From JAIPAN01 sp040403555 (GTDB lineage Bacteria; Bacteroidota; Bacteroidia; Sphingobacteriales; Sphingobacteriaceae), in NCBI GenBank assembly GCA_040403555.1, contig JBBAKN010000003.1:372001-436000 (forward strand): 64,000 bases of DNA, in the 5' to 3' direction. Under the pieces are notes generated by a model. It saw only the letters and a program-made list of their open reading frames with translations, had not been told where the DNA came from and made no database searches. Numbering within the stretch: position 1 is the first letter of the stretch; each line of letters starts with the position of its first letter. The translations under genes and the position numbers were made by a program. This document shows positions 15,212 through 23,662 of the stretch, in pieces.

Positions 15212-18010
15212 ATGAAACACATACTATCAATTCTGATTTTGACCTTAGTAAGTTTAACTGTTGTTGCACAAAGCAATTACGAGGTAAATGGCACGGTTAG
15301 AGATTCTTCGGGCTTAAGTGTTATTGCTGCAACGGTTAAACTACGTTCGGCAAAAGACAGTTTATTTACCCGTACCAATGCCAATGGGGTATTTAGCTTT
15401 AAGGGTGTGAAATCGGGGCAATTTACCCTGTCTATCACGAGCTTGGGATTTCAATCGGCCTTACGTAAATATGTTTATAATGAAGGTGAAGGTAACTTGG
15501 CTTTAGGAATCATCAACCTAAAAAATTCGAGTAAGCAATTGAATGAAGTGGTGATTTCGGGCAGGCCAAGCGTAACCGTTAAAGAAGATACCCTGGAGTT
15601 TAGAGCAGCTGATTATAAATTAAAAGACGATGCTCTGGTAGAAGATTTATTGAAAAAATTACCGGGTGTAGAGGTTGATAAGGATGGAAATATAAAGGCT
15701 CAAGGCAAAGCAGTTACGAGAGTTCGAGTGAATGGCAAAGACTTTTTTGGCGGTGATGTTAAAACTGCCACCCAACAATTGCCAGCCAATTTAATTGATA
15801 AAGTACAATTGATTGACGATTATGGCGACCAAGCAAACTTTACGGGCGTAAAAGAAGGTGACCCCGAGAAAATTTTGAACATTCAAATTAAGTCTGAAAA
15901 GAATAATGGATATTTTACGCAAGGTAAAATTGGGCAAGGAAACGAAGGCCGTTATCAAGGTAATATTTCGGCCAACATGTTTAATAAAACTCAACAAATT
16001 TCTGTACAAGGAAACTTAAACAATACCAATACATCGCTATTTAGCTTTAATGGCGGTGGCGGCGGTGCCCGTGTACAACTGGGTGGCGGAGGAGGTGGTG
16101 GTGGCGCCCGTGTACAACTGGGTGGTGGCGGTGGTGGTGGTGGCGATGGCCTTACCAGAGTAGCTTCATTAGGTGTAAATTACCGCGATGAGTGGAGCAA
16201 AAAATTAACTTCTTACGGGAACTATAGCTATGCAAACCGCAATAACGAAGTTTACAAAACTAGCCAACAACAAAATATTAGTGCTACCGGTTTCTTATTA
16301 AATAACCAAAATAGCACCAGCAATACGAGTACTATAAACCACCGATTTAACTGGAACTTAGAGTATAAAATAGATAGCGTAAACTATTTAAAGGTAACTC
16401 CTTATTTCAACTTGGGGCAAAGTAATGGCACTTCTGCCAGCACTTTTGCGTTTTTACAAGACGGTACTAGCCTTACTTCAAACGGTAATAATGGGGGCAT
16501 TAACAGTTCAGAAACACCTAATTTAGGTGCCGATGCTTTGTTTAATCACCGTTTTGGGAAACGTGGACGTACCGCTTCGGTAAGTTTATCACTTAGCAAA
16601 AACAATACCACGCAAGATAACGATGCGATTAACCAAACCACCAATTATCTTGTTGGAGGTCCAATAGCTGTGTATCAAAGGCAACTAGTAACTAACAACA
16701 ATACCAATACTACCGCCCGTTCGGGTATCTCTTACATTGAGCCATTAAGCCGTACCGAAAGTTTAGAATTTAACTGGAATTTCTCTTTGGCCGATTACCA
16801 AAATGGTAGAATAACCTTAGGTACCAACACTCCCGGTGGAGTTTTAACTACTGTAGCTTCACAAAGTAACGATTATACCTATTCGTTTATGACCAACAGA
16901 TTGGGCATGAATTACCGGGTAACTCAAAAGAAATACAACTACAGTTTGGGTTTAGGTGTACAGCCTTCTCTACTTTCGGGTACCTCGGTAAGTAACCAAA
17001 CTAGCTATCGCAGAACAGCATTAAACCTGATACCCGTTTTACGTTACTCGTATAATTTCTCTAAAACCAAAGAGTTTAACGCCTCCTACAATGGTAGAAA
17101 CAATGAGCCTTCATTTAACCAATTGCAACCGGTAACCGATGTTTCAAACCCTCAATTCCCTATTGTGGGTAACCCCAATCTAAAAGCCGAATTTAACCAC
17201 AACATCAATATCAGATACAACAACTTTAATTTCGAAAAGGGTGATGTTTGGTTCACCAATTTTTCGGTAAACCTTACCGAAAATAAAATTGTAAGCAATA
17301 GTGTTTTCTTACCCAACAACAAAATTGAAACCCGATATACAAATACCAATGGATTTTATAGCGTAAACGGATTTTATACCTGGTCTAAACCGTTTGCTGA
17401 GCGCAAATACACCTTAAGCATCAACGGTATGGCTAATTATTCTAACAATATAAACTTTGTTGATGGGCAAAAAAATACAGGTAAAAACTTAATTATTAGC
17501 CAAGGAGCAAACTTCCAGCTAAATCCTGCTCAATGGATTGAATTAAATCCAGGAGTGAACTATACTGCTAATAAGAATACCTACAGCATCTCAGCACAAC
17601 AAAATACGAAAGTATCTACCTGGAATTTAACCTTTAATGGTAAAGCCTATATTCACAAAACCTGGATTTTGGGTGCCGATTTTACCAAAGCTTTAAACAA
17701 AGGTTATACGAGTGCATTTTCGGTAAATCCGTTTATCATGAACACGTATTTAGAAAAACAGTTCTTAAAAAACAACGCCGCATCGTTGCGTTTCCAAATA
17801 TTTGATGTGTATAATGAAAATACCAGCGTTTCACGTTCGGTATCGGCCAACAGCATTACCGATAGCCGAAGCAACCGCTTGGCTCGTTATGCTATGCTCA
17901 CCTTCAGCTTAAAATTACAAAAATTTAATGGCCAACAAATGCCAAATATGGGCAATCAAATGCCTAGCATGGGTGGCGGTATGCGCAGTATAGAAATTAG
18001 AAGAGACTAA
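15212..18010 (+). CDS. Outer-membrane beta-barrel protein, TonB-receptor-like
   Basis: A 932-residue protein: signal peptide (1-19), a carboxypeptidase-regulatory-like domain (residues ~22-100, VNGTVRDSSG...VIAATVKL), then a plug-like region with LPGVEVDKDGNIKAQG and RVRVNGKDFFGGD, and a long beta-rich barrel. The C-terminus is Met/Gly/Asn-rich (MPNMGNQMPSMGGGMR) and not the usual terminal strand. A Gly-rich insert holds a 13-residue tandem repeat (16067-16144). Such proteins are placed in the outer membrane and often import large solutes with TonB, but no TonB box is evident. It follows the secreted protein at 14438 and is closed by a terminator at 18029. Confidence 0.87.
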   Translation: MKHILSILILTLVSLTVVAQSNYEVNGTVRDSSGLSVIAATVKLRSAKDSLFTRTNANGVFSFKGVKSGQFTLSITSLGFQSALRKYVYNEGEGNLALGIINLKNSSKQLNEVVISGRPSVTVKEDTLEFRAADYKLKDDALVEDLLKKLPGVEVDKDGNIKAQGKAVTRVRVNGKDFFGGDVKTATQQLPANLIDKVQLIDDYGDQANFTGVKEGDPEKILNIQIKSEKNNGYFTQGKIGQGNEGRYQGNISANMFNKTQQISVQGNLNNTNTSLFSFNGGGGGARVQLGGGGGGGGARVQLGGGGGGGGDGLTRVASLGVNYRDEWSKKLTSYGNYSYANRNNEVYKTSQQQNISATGFLLNNQNSTSNTSTINHRFNWNLEYKIDSVNYLKVTPYFNLGQSNGTSASTFAFLQDGTSLTSNGNNGGINSSETPNLGADALFNHRFGKRGRTASVSLSLSKNNTTQDNDAINQTTNYLVGGPIAVYQRQLVTNNNTNTTARSGISYIEPLSRTESLEFNWNFSLADYQNGRITLGTNTPGGVLTTVASQSNDYTYSFMTNRLGMNYRVTQKKYNYSLGLGVQPSLLSGTSVSNQTSYRRTALNLIPVLRYSYNFSKTKEFNASYNGRNNEPSFNQLQPVTDVSNPQFPIVGNPNLKAEFNHNINIRYNNFNFEKGDVWFTNFSVNLTENKIVSNSVFLPNNKIETRYTNTNGFYSVNGFYTWSKPFAERKYTLSINGMANYSNNINFVDGQKNTGKNLIISQGANFQLNPAQWIELNPGVNYTANKNTYSISAQQNTKVSTWNLTFNGKAYIHKTWILGADFTKALNKGYTSAFSVNPFIMNTYLEKQFLKNNAASLRFQIFDVYNENTSVSRSVSANSITDSRSNRLARYAMLTFSLKLQKFNGQQMPNMGNQMPSMGGGMRSIEIRRD
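16067..16144 (+). repeat. Two-copy 39-base glycine-rich repeat
   Basis: Two in-frame 39-base units (16067-16105 and 16106-16144) encode ARVQLGGGGGGGG twice (residues 286-311), differing only at a few third bases. They sit in a loop of the barrel protein between plug and barrel and are followed by a further GG-D. Such GGN-codon tracts expand and contract readily. Confidence 0.85.
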
Positions 18011-18028
18011 AAACAAGTATCCATCATC

Positions 18029-18060
18029 AAAAGAGCCAAACAAAAATGGCTCTTTTTTTT
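18029..18060 (+). terminator. Intrinsic terminator after the barrel gene
   Basis: AAAAGAGCCA (18029-18038) pairs with TGGCTCTTTT (18047-18056) over an 8-base A-rich loop, followed by T residues. It separates the outer-membrane gene pair from the two-component cluster that begins at 18111. Confidence 0.85.
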
Positions 18061-18110
18061 GCTTGTTATACTAATTTATACCTATTTTTAGGTACTAATA
18101 CTAGATACAC

Positions 18111-18755
18111 ATGGCCAACAACCCAATTAAAATAGGCTTTATTGAAGACAATGAGCTTCTGTTAGAAAATTACAAAGAGTATTTCGAAAACAGTGAAGAA
18201 TTTACATGCAGTTTTGCTTTTGGCACGATTCCTGATTTATTCACGTTCATGAAATCGAATTACCTAGCCATACCGGATATTGTATTACTGGATATTCAAT
18301 TGCCCGAGATTAATGGCATTGAAGGAATACCTCTTTTGCAAGAACGCTTAGCTGGCGCACGTATAGTTATGATGACTGCATTTGACGACAAGGAAAGCGT
18401 AATGTCGGCATTTAGTACTGGTGCTGCAGGCTTTTTAACCAAAAACATGTCGTTAAATGCCGTTAGCGAAGCATTGCTCAGTTTGCTAAATAATGGAGCC
18501 GCCCTTTCCCCAAGTGCTGCACGAATATTAATTGCCAATGTAGGACAAAAAATGCAGAAAATAAACTCCATCATAAACCGCCTTACGCCTAGAGAACGAG
18601 AAATAGCACGATTCATAAAATCGGGTTTATCTTACCAGCAAATTGCCGATCAGCTATTTATTTCGGCCAGAACCGTAAACCAACATTTAAAACATATCTA
18701 TCAAAAAGTGGGCGTAAATTCCCGATCGCAGTTAGCCGCTAAAATGGAAGAATAA
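18111..18755 (+). CDS. LuxR/NarL-family response regulator
   Basis: A 214-residue two-domain regulator. The receiver domain has an acidic pocket (EDNE at 12-15), a phosphoacceptor Asp61 in LLDIQLPEINGIEG and a conserved Lys in FLTKNM. The C-terminal helix-turn-helix (about residues 160-205) reads LTPREREIARFIKSGLSYQQIADQ with VNQHLKHIYQKVG as the recognition region. It binds DNA after phosphorylation, probably by a kinase of this cluster. It starts 51 bases after the terminator and is 4 bases from the next response regulator, so it leads a four-gene operon. Confidence 0.95.
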   Translation: MANNPIKIGFIEDNELLLENYKEYFENSEEFTCSFAFGTIPDLFTFMKSNYLAIPDIVLLDIQLPEINGIEGIPLLQERLAGARIVMMTAFDDKESVMSAFSTGAAGFLTKNMSLNAVSEALLSLLNNGAALSPSAARILIANVGQKMQKINSIINRLTPREREIARFIKSGLSYQQIADQLFISARTVNQHLKHIYQKVGVNSRSQLAAKMEE

Positions 18756-18759
18756 AAAG

Positions 18760-19128
18760 ATGAGCACATCAAAAAGTAAAACCATTCTTTGTATTGACGA
18801 TGATAGCATTAATATTTTGGTATTAAAGCATCTGGTGCATTCCATGGGATACACTACAGAAAGTGCATCTGGTGGAGTGGAAGGCCTAGCTATTTTGAAA
18901 AACAAAACTATTGATCTGGTTTTATTAGACATTTATATGCCACACATGGATGGTTTTGAAACCGCTGCGGCTATTAGAGAACTTAATTCTGGCATGCCAA
19001 TTGTATTTATATCAGCTGGCGAAGATGAACACCTAGCCGAAAAAATGAAACAACTAACCATCCAATACTTTTTGCCAAAGCCTCTAAACAAAGACCAGCT
19101 ACAAGAAGTGTTAGATATACTACTGTAA
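18760..19128 (+). CDS. Single-domain response regulator (receiver only)
   Basis: A 122-residue CheY-like receiver with an acidic triad (DDD at 13-15), phosphoacceptor Asp57 in LLDIYMPHMDGFE, and Ser/Lys switch residues (VFISAG, FLPKPL). There is no output domain. It starts 4 bases after the LuxR-type regulator and 16 bases before the sensor kinase, so it probably accepts or relays phosphate within this set, or docks onto a partner. Confidence 0.94.
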   Translation: MSTSKSKTILCIDDDSINILVLKHLVHSMGYTTESASGGVEGLAILKNKTIDLVLLDIYMPHMDGFETAAAIRELNSGMPIVFISAGEDEHLAEKMKQLTIQYFLPKPLNKDQLQEVLDILL

Positions 19129-19144
19129 AACAGAATGCAACACC

Positions 19145-20644
19145 ATGTCTGCAAACACCGAATTTAATAGAGCACAAGAAGTATTATTTAAACTGCCTTT
19201 AGCGGTATTAGCTGAAGATGAAAACCGTAAAATCAGTTTTGCGAACCACTATTTTTGCGACCTATTTGCCATACCGGCACCGCCAAATGCACTCATAGGG
19301 CTCGATTGCGCCAACATGGCTCAAGAATCTAAAAATTACTTTAAAGTTCCCGAAAAATTCTTGGCATTTATAGACAAGGCACTGGGTCTGAAACAAGAAT
19401 TAGCTGATATAGAATTAGAATTGGTTGATGGCCGATATTTAGCAGCTAGTTATATGCCCTATTTTAAAGAGGGTGCATTTGCAGGCCATATATGGACTTA
19501 TAAAGACATTACCTTAACTAAAAATGCAGAGCTGGCTTTAGAAAAGGAAAAAGAGTTTTCTGCTGAAATATTGGATAGTTTACCAGCAGACATTGCTATT
19601 TTCGATAAAGATCATCGGTACCTATACCTGAATAAAACGGCCATAAAAAACAAAGATCTGCGGGAGTGGATTGTAGGAAAAGACGATTTTGAATATTGTG
19701 AAGCCCGCAATAAAGATCCAAAAATTGCATTAGCCAGACGAGAAAAATTTATACAAGCGCTACAAGCCAAAGAACAAATTGAATGGGAAGATGAGTTAGT
19801 CAAACCAGACGGAAGCACAGATGTAATTCTGCGCAAATTTAATCCATTATACGACAAAAAGGGGGCGTTACGCTACATGGTTGGCTATGGTGTGGGTATA
19901 ACCAAACAAAAGCAGGCAGAAAAAGAACTCATTAAAAGTATTCAAAAAGAACGGGAGCTTAATGAGCTGCAAACACGCTTTGTAAATATGGTTTCGCACG
20001 AAATTCGCACACCCATGGCTGGTATTTTATCGAGTGTAGATTTATTAGAGCTTATTACCAAAGATGTAGACGCCGCCCTCAAAGAAAAAACCGATAAACA
20101 TTTAGAGCGCATAAAAAACCAAATAACCCGTGTAAGTGCCCTCATGAATGATGTATTGTTGGTTGGGAAGACAGATGCCGGAAAAATACCTTTTAAACGA
20201 GAAAAAACGGATATTATTGCCCTGGTTAACGAACTACTTGAACATCCATTTGGGGAAATAATTGCCCAAAAAAAGTTGAAAATTCACACTATTGGGGAAA
20301 TACGCCAAGGGGAAGTAGATCAGAACTTATTGAAACATATTTTAGGCAATTTACTAAGCAATGCCTTTAAATATTCTGTAGATAAACCCCTGCCAGAAAT
20401 TACCATCGAGTTTTCGCTCAATAAACTCATTTTTAAGATTCAAGATTTTGGCATTGGCATACCTCTTGCAGAACAAAAACAATTGTTTACTGCATTTATG
20501 AGGGCTTCCAATTCGGGTAATATCGAAGGTACAGGCCTTGGCTTGGTGGTTGTAAAAAACTTCGTAGCTATACATAAAGGTAAAATTAACTTCAAAAGTG
20601 CAGAAAACAAGGGATCTACTTTTGAAGTAACTATCCCGGCTTAA
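19145..20644 (+). CDS. Soluble PAS-domain sensor histidine kinase
   Basis: A 499-residue kinase with no membrane segment. Two PAS-like regions (residues ~12-125 and ~135-255, the second starting AEILDSLPADIAIFD) precede HisKA with His285 in MVSHEIRTPMAG and a HATPase_c domain having an N box (GNLLSNAFKYS), a G1 box (DFGIGIP) and a G2 box (GTGLGLVVV). It should therefore be an active cytosolic kinase sensing an intracellular signal. It is 17 bases upstream of the receiver-kinase fusion and probably phosphorylates the cluster's receivers. Confidence 0.94.
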   Translation: MSANTEFNRAQEVLFKLPLAVLAEDENRKISFANHYFCDLFAIPAPPNALIGLDCANMAQESKNYFKVPEKFLAFIDKALGLKQELADIELELVDGRYLAASYMPYFKEGAFAGHIWTYKDITLTKNAELALEKEKEFSAEILDSLPADIAIFDKDHRYLYLNKTAIKNKDLREWIVGKDDFEYCEARNKDPKIALARREKFIQALQAKEQIEWEDELVKPDGSTDVILRKFNPLYDKKGALRYMVGYGVGITKQKQAEKELIKSIQKERELNELQTRFVNMVSHEIRTPMAGILSSVDLLELITKDVDAALKEKTDKHLERIKNQITRVSALMNDVLLVGKTDAGKIPFKREKTDIIALVNELLEHPFGEIIAQKKLKIHTIGEIRQGEVDQNLLKHILGNLLSNAFKYSVDKPLPEITIEFSLNKLIFKIQDFGIGIPLAEQKQLFTAFMRASNSGNIEGTGLGLVVVKNFVAIHKGKINFKSAENKGSTFEVTIPA

Positions 20645-20661
20645 CACACCAAAAATACCGT

Positions 20662-21738
20662 ATGAATATTTTAGTGATTGAAGACGACTCGTCTATCAGA
20701 GAAAATTTACAGGAATTGCTAGAGGCACATGGCTTTGAGGCAAATGGCTATACCAATGGTTTAGAAGGATTAGATGCCATACACCAACAGCTCCCAGATT
20801 TGGTGCTTTGCGATATTATGATGCCCAAAATGGATGGATATGAGGTGCTTCAAGCCCTTAAATCGAGCGACAAAACAGCCAACATCCCTTTTATTTTTAT
20901 AACCGCAAAAGCAGATCGGGCAGACCAACGCTTAGGTATGGAATTGGGGGCAGATGATTATATTATAAAACCCTTTAGTTCAAAAGATGTTTTAAATGCC
21001 ATAGAAATACGCAGACAGAAGCAATCGAATACACAAAAAGGGATACAAAAAGCGGTGTATACGAAGTTAAACACCTTTTCGAAAATTAATAGCCACGAGT
21101 ACAATACCCCACTAAATGGTATTATTGGCCTAACAGATGTATTGTTAGATGCCGATAATAAATTAAGTAGGGATGAATTAACAGCCCTGGCGCAGGATAT
21201 AAAAACTTCGGCCAAACGCTTATACCGTACCTTCCGGAATTTTATGCTTTACATGCAATTAGAAAGAGAAGAAGTGCTTGAAATGCCTAAATCTATAATT
21301 AACAAAAAATGGTTGGAAGATACGTGTAAAAGCACCTTAACAGAAAAAGCGTTGAAATTAGATCGGGTGGCCGATTGTCACTTTCAATCAACTTTAACCA
21401 ACGATTTTTCGTTAAGCGTGGTAAAAAATGATTTGTTTTATAGTATAGAAGAATTGCTTTGGAACGCCCTACGCTTTTCGGGGAAAAATACACCTATTGG
21501 CCTAGAAATTACGGAACAAAAAGAGAGTATAACCATAAGTATTAGCAACCATACCCTACCAACTGATTTTTTTGAACATGCAGAGCCATTTAGGCAATTA
21601 AATCGCGATACCCAAGAACAACAAGGAAGTGGATTAGGAATATATTTATGCCAAGAACTGGCAAAGCGCAATGCATGGGATCTTAGCCATACGTATAAAA
21701 ATGGTCAATCTGCCATTTCACTACGCATAAATACCTAA
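20662..21738 (+). CDS. Receiver domain fused to a degenerate histidine kinase
   Basis: A 358-residue protein. Residues 1-120 form a receiver with EDD at 7-9 and phosphoacceptor Asp51 in LCDIMMPKMDGYE. Residues ~130-200 resemble HisKA with His145 in NSHEYNTPLNG; the usual E-x-R-T-P has Asn where Arg is normal. The ATPase-like part keeps an N box (EELLWNALRFS) and a G2 box (QGSGLGIYL) but the DxGxG G1 box is absent: the region reads ISISNHTLPTDFF. ATP binding may be lost, so this could act as a phosphoacceptor scaffold rather than a kinase. It overlaps the convergent DUF983 stop by 4 bases. Confidence 0.86.
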   Translation: MNILVIEDDSSIRENLQELLEAHGFEANGYTNGLEGLDAIHQQLPDLVLCDIMMPKMDGYEVLQALKSSDKTANIPFIFITAKADRADQRLGMELGADDYIIKPFSSKDVLNAIEIRRQKQSNTQKGIQKAVYTKLNTFSKINSHEYNTPLNGIIGLTDVLLDADNKLSRDELTALAQDIKTSAKRLYRTFRNFMLYMQLEREEVLEMPKSIINKKWLEDTCKSTLTEKALKLDRVADCHFQSTLTNDFSLSVVKNDLFYSIEELLWNALRFSGKNTPIGLEITEQKESITISISNHTLPTDFFEHAEPFRQLNRDTQEQQGSGLGIYLCQELAKRNAWDLSHTYKNGQSAISLRINT

Positions 21739-22115
21739 GCCTTTTTTTTCTGGTAGCCCTTATCAAATTTAATGGGCGACAAGAAATGCAATAGCAATAC
21801 TCTTGAATACCTGAAATTAAAAGGCATTAAAATAAAAATAGGCGATAAAATCGCCGCGATAAGCCACCAAATTTCTTTTTCGCCCAAAAATTGGGCAGCA
21901 ATTACTCCGGTAATTACCAATTCGGCAACGTTGAAAGTATAGCTTACATACATGGCTGCCCAAAAAAATCCAGGCTCAATTTCATAACGTAAATTACACA
22001 CCGGGCAATACTCGTTCATTTTGGCATATTGGGTACTAAATAAACTATGGGTATACAAATCGCCTTGGCGGCAACGGGGGCATTTGCAATTGATAACGGC
22101 TTGTAGTTGGCTCAT
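21735..22115 (-). CDS. DUF983 family membrane protein
   Basis: A 126-residue protein. The N-terminus carries two Cys pairs (CPRCRQGDLY and CPVCNLRYE) that probably bind zinc, followed by PGFFWAAMYVSYTFNVAE and two hydrophobic helices. The layout matches DUF983, a small membrane protein family whose function is unknown. It is on the minus strand downstream of the MBL/rhodanese gene (31 bases) and may share its transcript. Confidence 0.9.
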   Translation of the reverse strand: MSQLQAVINCKCPRCRQGDLYTHSLFSTQYAKMNEYCPVCNLRYEIEPGFFWAAMYVSYTFNVAELVITGVIAAQFLGEKEIWWLIAAILSPIFILMPFNFRYSRVLLLHFLSPIKFDKGYQKKKA

Positions 22116-22146
22116 AAATAAAATGGGAATGCAATTAATGTCTTAA

Positions 22147-23565
22147 TTAGCTAAGTTTATTTGGAGAAACAGATACCCCCAAATCAAACTTGCCGCTGTC
22201 TTTAATAGCTTTAAATCCGCCTTGCACATCAATGAGCTTATCAAAACCACGTGCTTTTAAAATAGAGGCAAATACCATGGAACGGTAACCGCCGGCACAG
22301 TGGATGTAATAGGTTTTATCCGGATTAAGGGAGGCCATTTCTTCATTAACCACATCCAAAGGTAAATTTTGTGCGCCCAACACATGCTCCGAATAATTTT
22401 CCGATATTTTACGCACATCTAATAAAATGGCGGCTGGCTCAGCTGTTAACCGAGCGGCTGTTTCTTCGGCACTAATGGTTTCAATGCTATCTAACTCGTG
22501 GCCGGCCTCTTGCCATGCGGCTACGCCACCTTGTAAAAACCCAAGGGCATTGTCGTAGCCAACACGGGCTAAACGGGTAACTACTTCTTGTTCTCTACCG
22601 GCTTCATCTACAATAAGTATGGGCTGTTTAATATCTGGAATGAGCGCTCCTACCCAAGGCGCAAAGCTGCCTCCCAAGCCAATATTTATAGAATTTGGAA
22701 TAAAGCCTTTCGCAAATACTTGTGCATCTCGGGTATCTAATATAAGTGCTCCAGTTTCATTGGCTGCGGCTTCAAATGCAGCTGGAGATAATGCTTGGGT
22801 GCCTTTGGCTAGTACCGAATCGATGGATGCATAGCCATGTTTATTTAAGCGAACATTTTCGGGGAAATAGGCCGGTGGTGGCAAAAGGCCGTCGGTTACT
22901 TCGGCAATAAATTCATCTCGAGTCATATTGGCTCGGAGAGCATAATTGAATTTTTTCTGATTACCCAAGGTATCGCTGGTTTCTTTGCTCATGTTTTTAC
23001 CACAGGCAGATCCTGCACCATGTGCCGGATACACAATAACGTCATCGGGCAGCGTCATTATTTTGTTTCGCAACGAATCGAATAACGTTCCAGCTAATTC
23101 TTCTTGAGTGAGGTGGGCTGCTTTTTGCGCCAAATCTGGGCGACCTACATCGCCAATAAATAAAGTATCTCCAGAGAATAGCGCTATTTCTTTATCGTTC
23201 TCATCCAACAATATATAACAGGTAGATTCCATAGTATGCCCCGGAGTGTGTAGTACTTTTATTTTAAGCGTACCTACTGCTAATTCTTCACCATCGTGTG
23301 CAATATGGGTTTCAAACGTGGGATTAGCTAATGGACCATACACAATTGTGGCGCCTGTTTTTTTAGCTAAATCTATATGACCAGAAACAAAATCGGCATG
23401 GAAATGGGTTTCCAACACATATTTAATTTTAGCGCCATTTTTTTCTGCTTTTTCTATATAGGGTTGTACCTCACGCAAGGGATCAATTATCACCGCTTCG
23501 TTTCCAGATTGAATGTAGTAAGCCCCTTGGGCTAAACAACCGGTATAAATTTGTTCTATTTTCAT
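22147..23565 (-). CDS. MBL-fold persulfide-dioxygenase-like protein with two rhodanese domains
   Basis: A 472-residue fusion. Residues 1-~240 are a metallo-beta-lactamase fold with THFHADFVSGH (metal ligands), HTPGHTMESTCY and FSGDTLFIGDVGRPD, as in ETHE1/Blh enzymes that oxidise glutathione or other persulfides. Then come two rhodanese domains. The first has IVDEAGREQEV where the active-site Cys should be and is probably inactive; the second has HCAGGYRS with the catalytic Cys. This layout detoxifies or transfers sulfane sulfur. It has its own promoter and operator (23593-23636) and lies next to a TauE-family exporter. Confidence 0.92.
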   Translation of the reverse strand: MKIEQIYTGCLAQGAYYIQSGNEAVIIDPLREVQPYIEKAEKNGAKIKYVLETHFHADFVSGHIDLAKKTGATIVYGPLANPTFETHIAHDGEELAVGTLKIKVLHTPGHTMESTCYILLDENDKEIALFSGDTLFIGDVGRPDLAQKAAHLTQEELAGTLFDSLRNKIMTLPDDVIVYPAHGAGSACGKNMSKETSDTLGNQKKFNYALRANMTRDEFIAEVTDGLLPPPAYFPENVRLNKHGYASIDSVLAKGTQALSPAAFEAAANETGALILDTRDAQVFAKGFIPNSINIGLGGSFAPWVGALIPDIKQPILIVDEAGREQEVVTRLARVGYDNALGFLQGGVAAWQEAGHELDSIETISAEETAARLTAEPAAILLDVRKISENYSEHVLGAQNLPLDVVNEEMASLNPDKTYYIHCAGGYRSMVFASILKARGFDKLIDVQGGFKAIKDSGKFDLGVSVSPNKLS

Positions 23566-23592
23566 ATGTAAGCAGGGTAGTGTTATTTATTA

Positions 23593-23622
23593 CAAAGATA
23601 TTTTTAAAATAGCGCTATTCAA
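23593..23622 (-). promoter_or_regulatory. Consensus Bacteroidota promoter of the MBL-rhodanese gene
   Basis: On the minus strand: -33 TTG (23622-23620), 19-base spacer, then TATCTTTG (23600-23593), an exact match to TAnnTTTG. It lies 28 bases upstream of the ATG. The predicted start of transcription is about 23588-23590. Confidence 0.72.
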
Positions 23623-23636
23623 GTGACAAAGGTCAC
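23623..23636. promoter_or_regulatory. Candidate Crp/Fnr-type operator
   Basis: A perfect inverted repeat GTGAC-AAAG-GTCAC directly abuts the -33 TTG. Its centre lies near -40 relative to the predicted transcription start, the place where Crp/Fnr activators bind class II promoters. The arms resemble the TGTGA half-site, though the spacer is 4 bases as in FNR sites. No Crp/Fnr gene is present in the window. Confidence 0.5.
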
Positions 23637-23662
23637 GCCGTACCAACTATTTTACACTAGGC

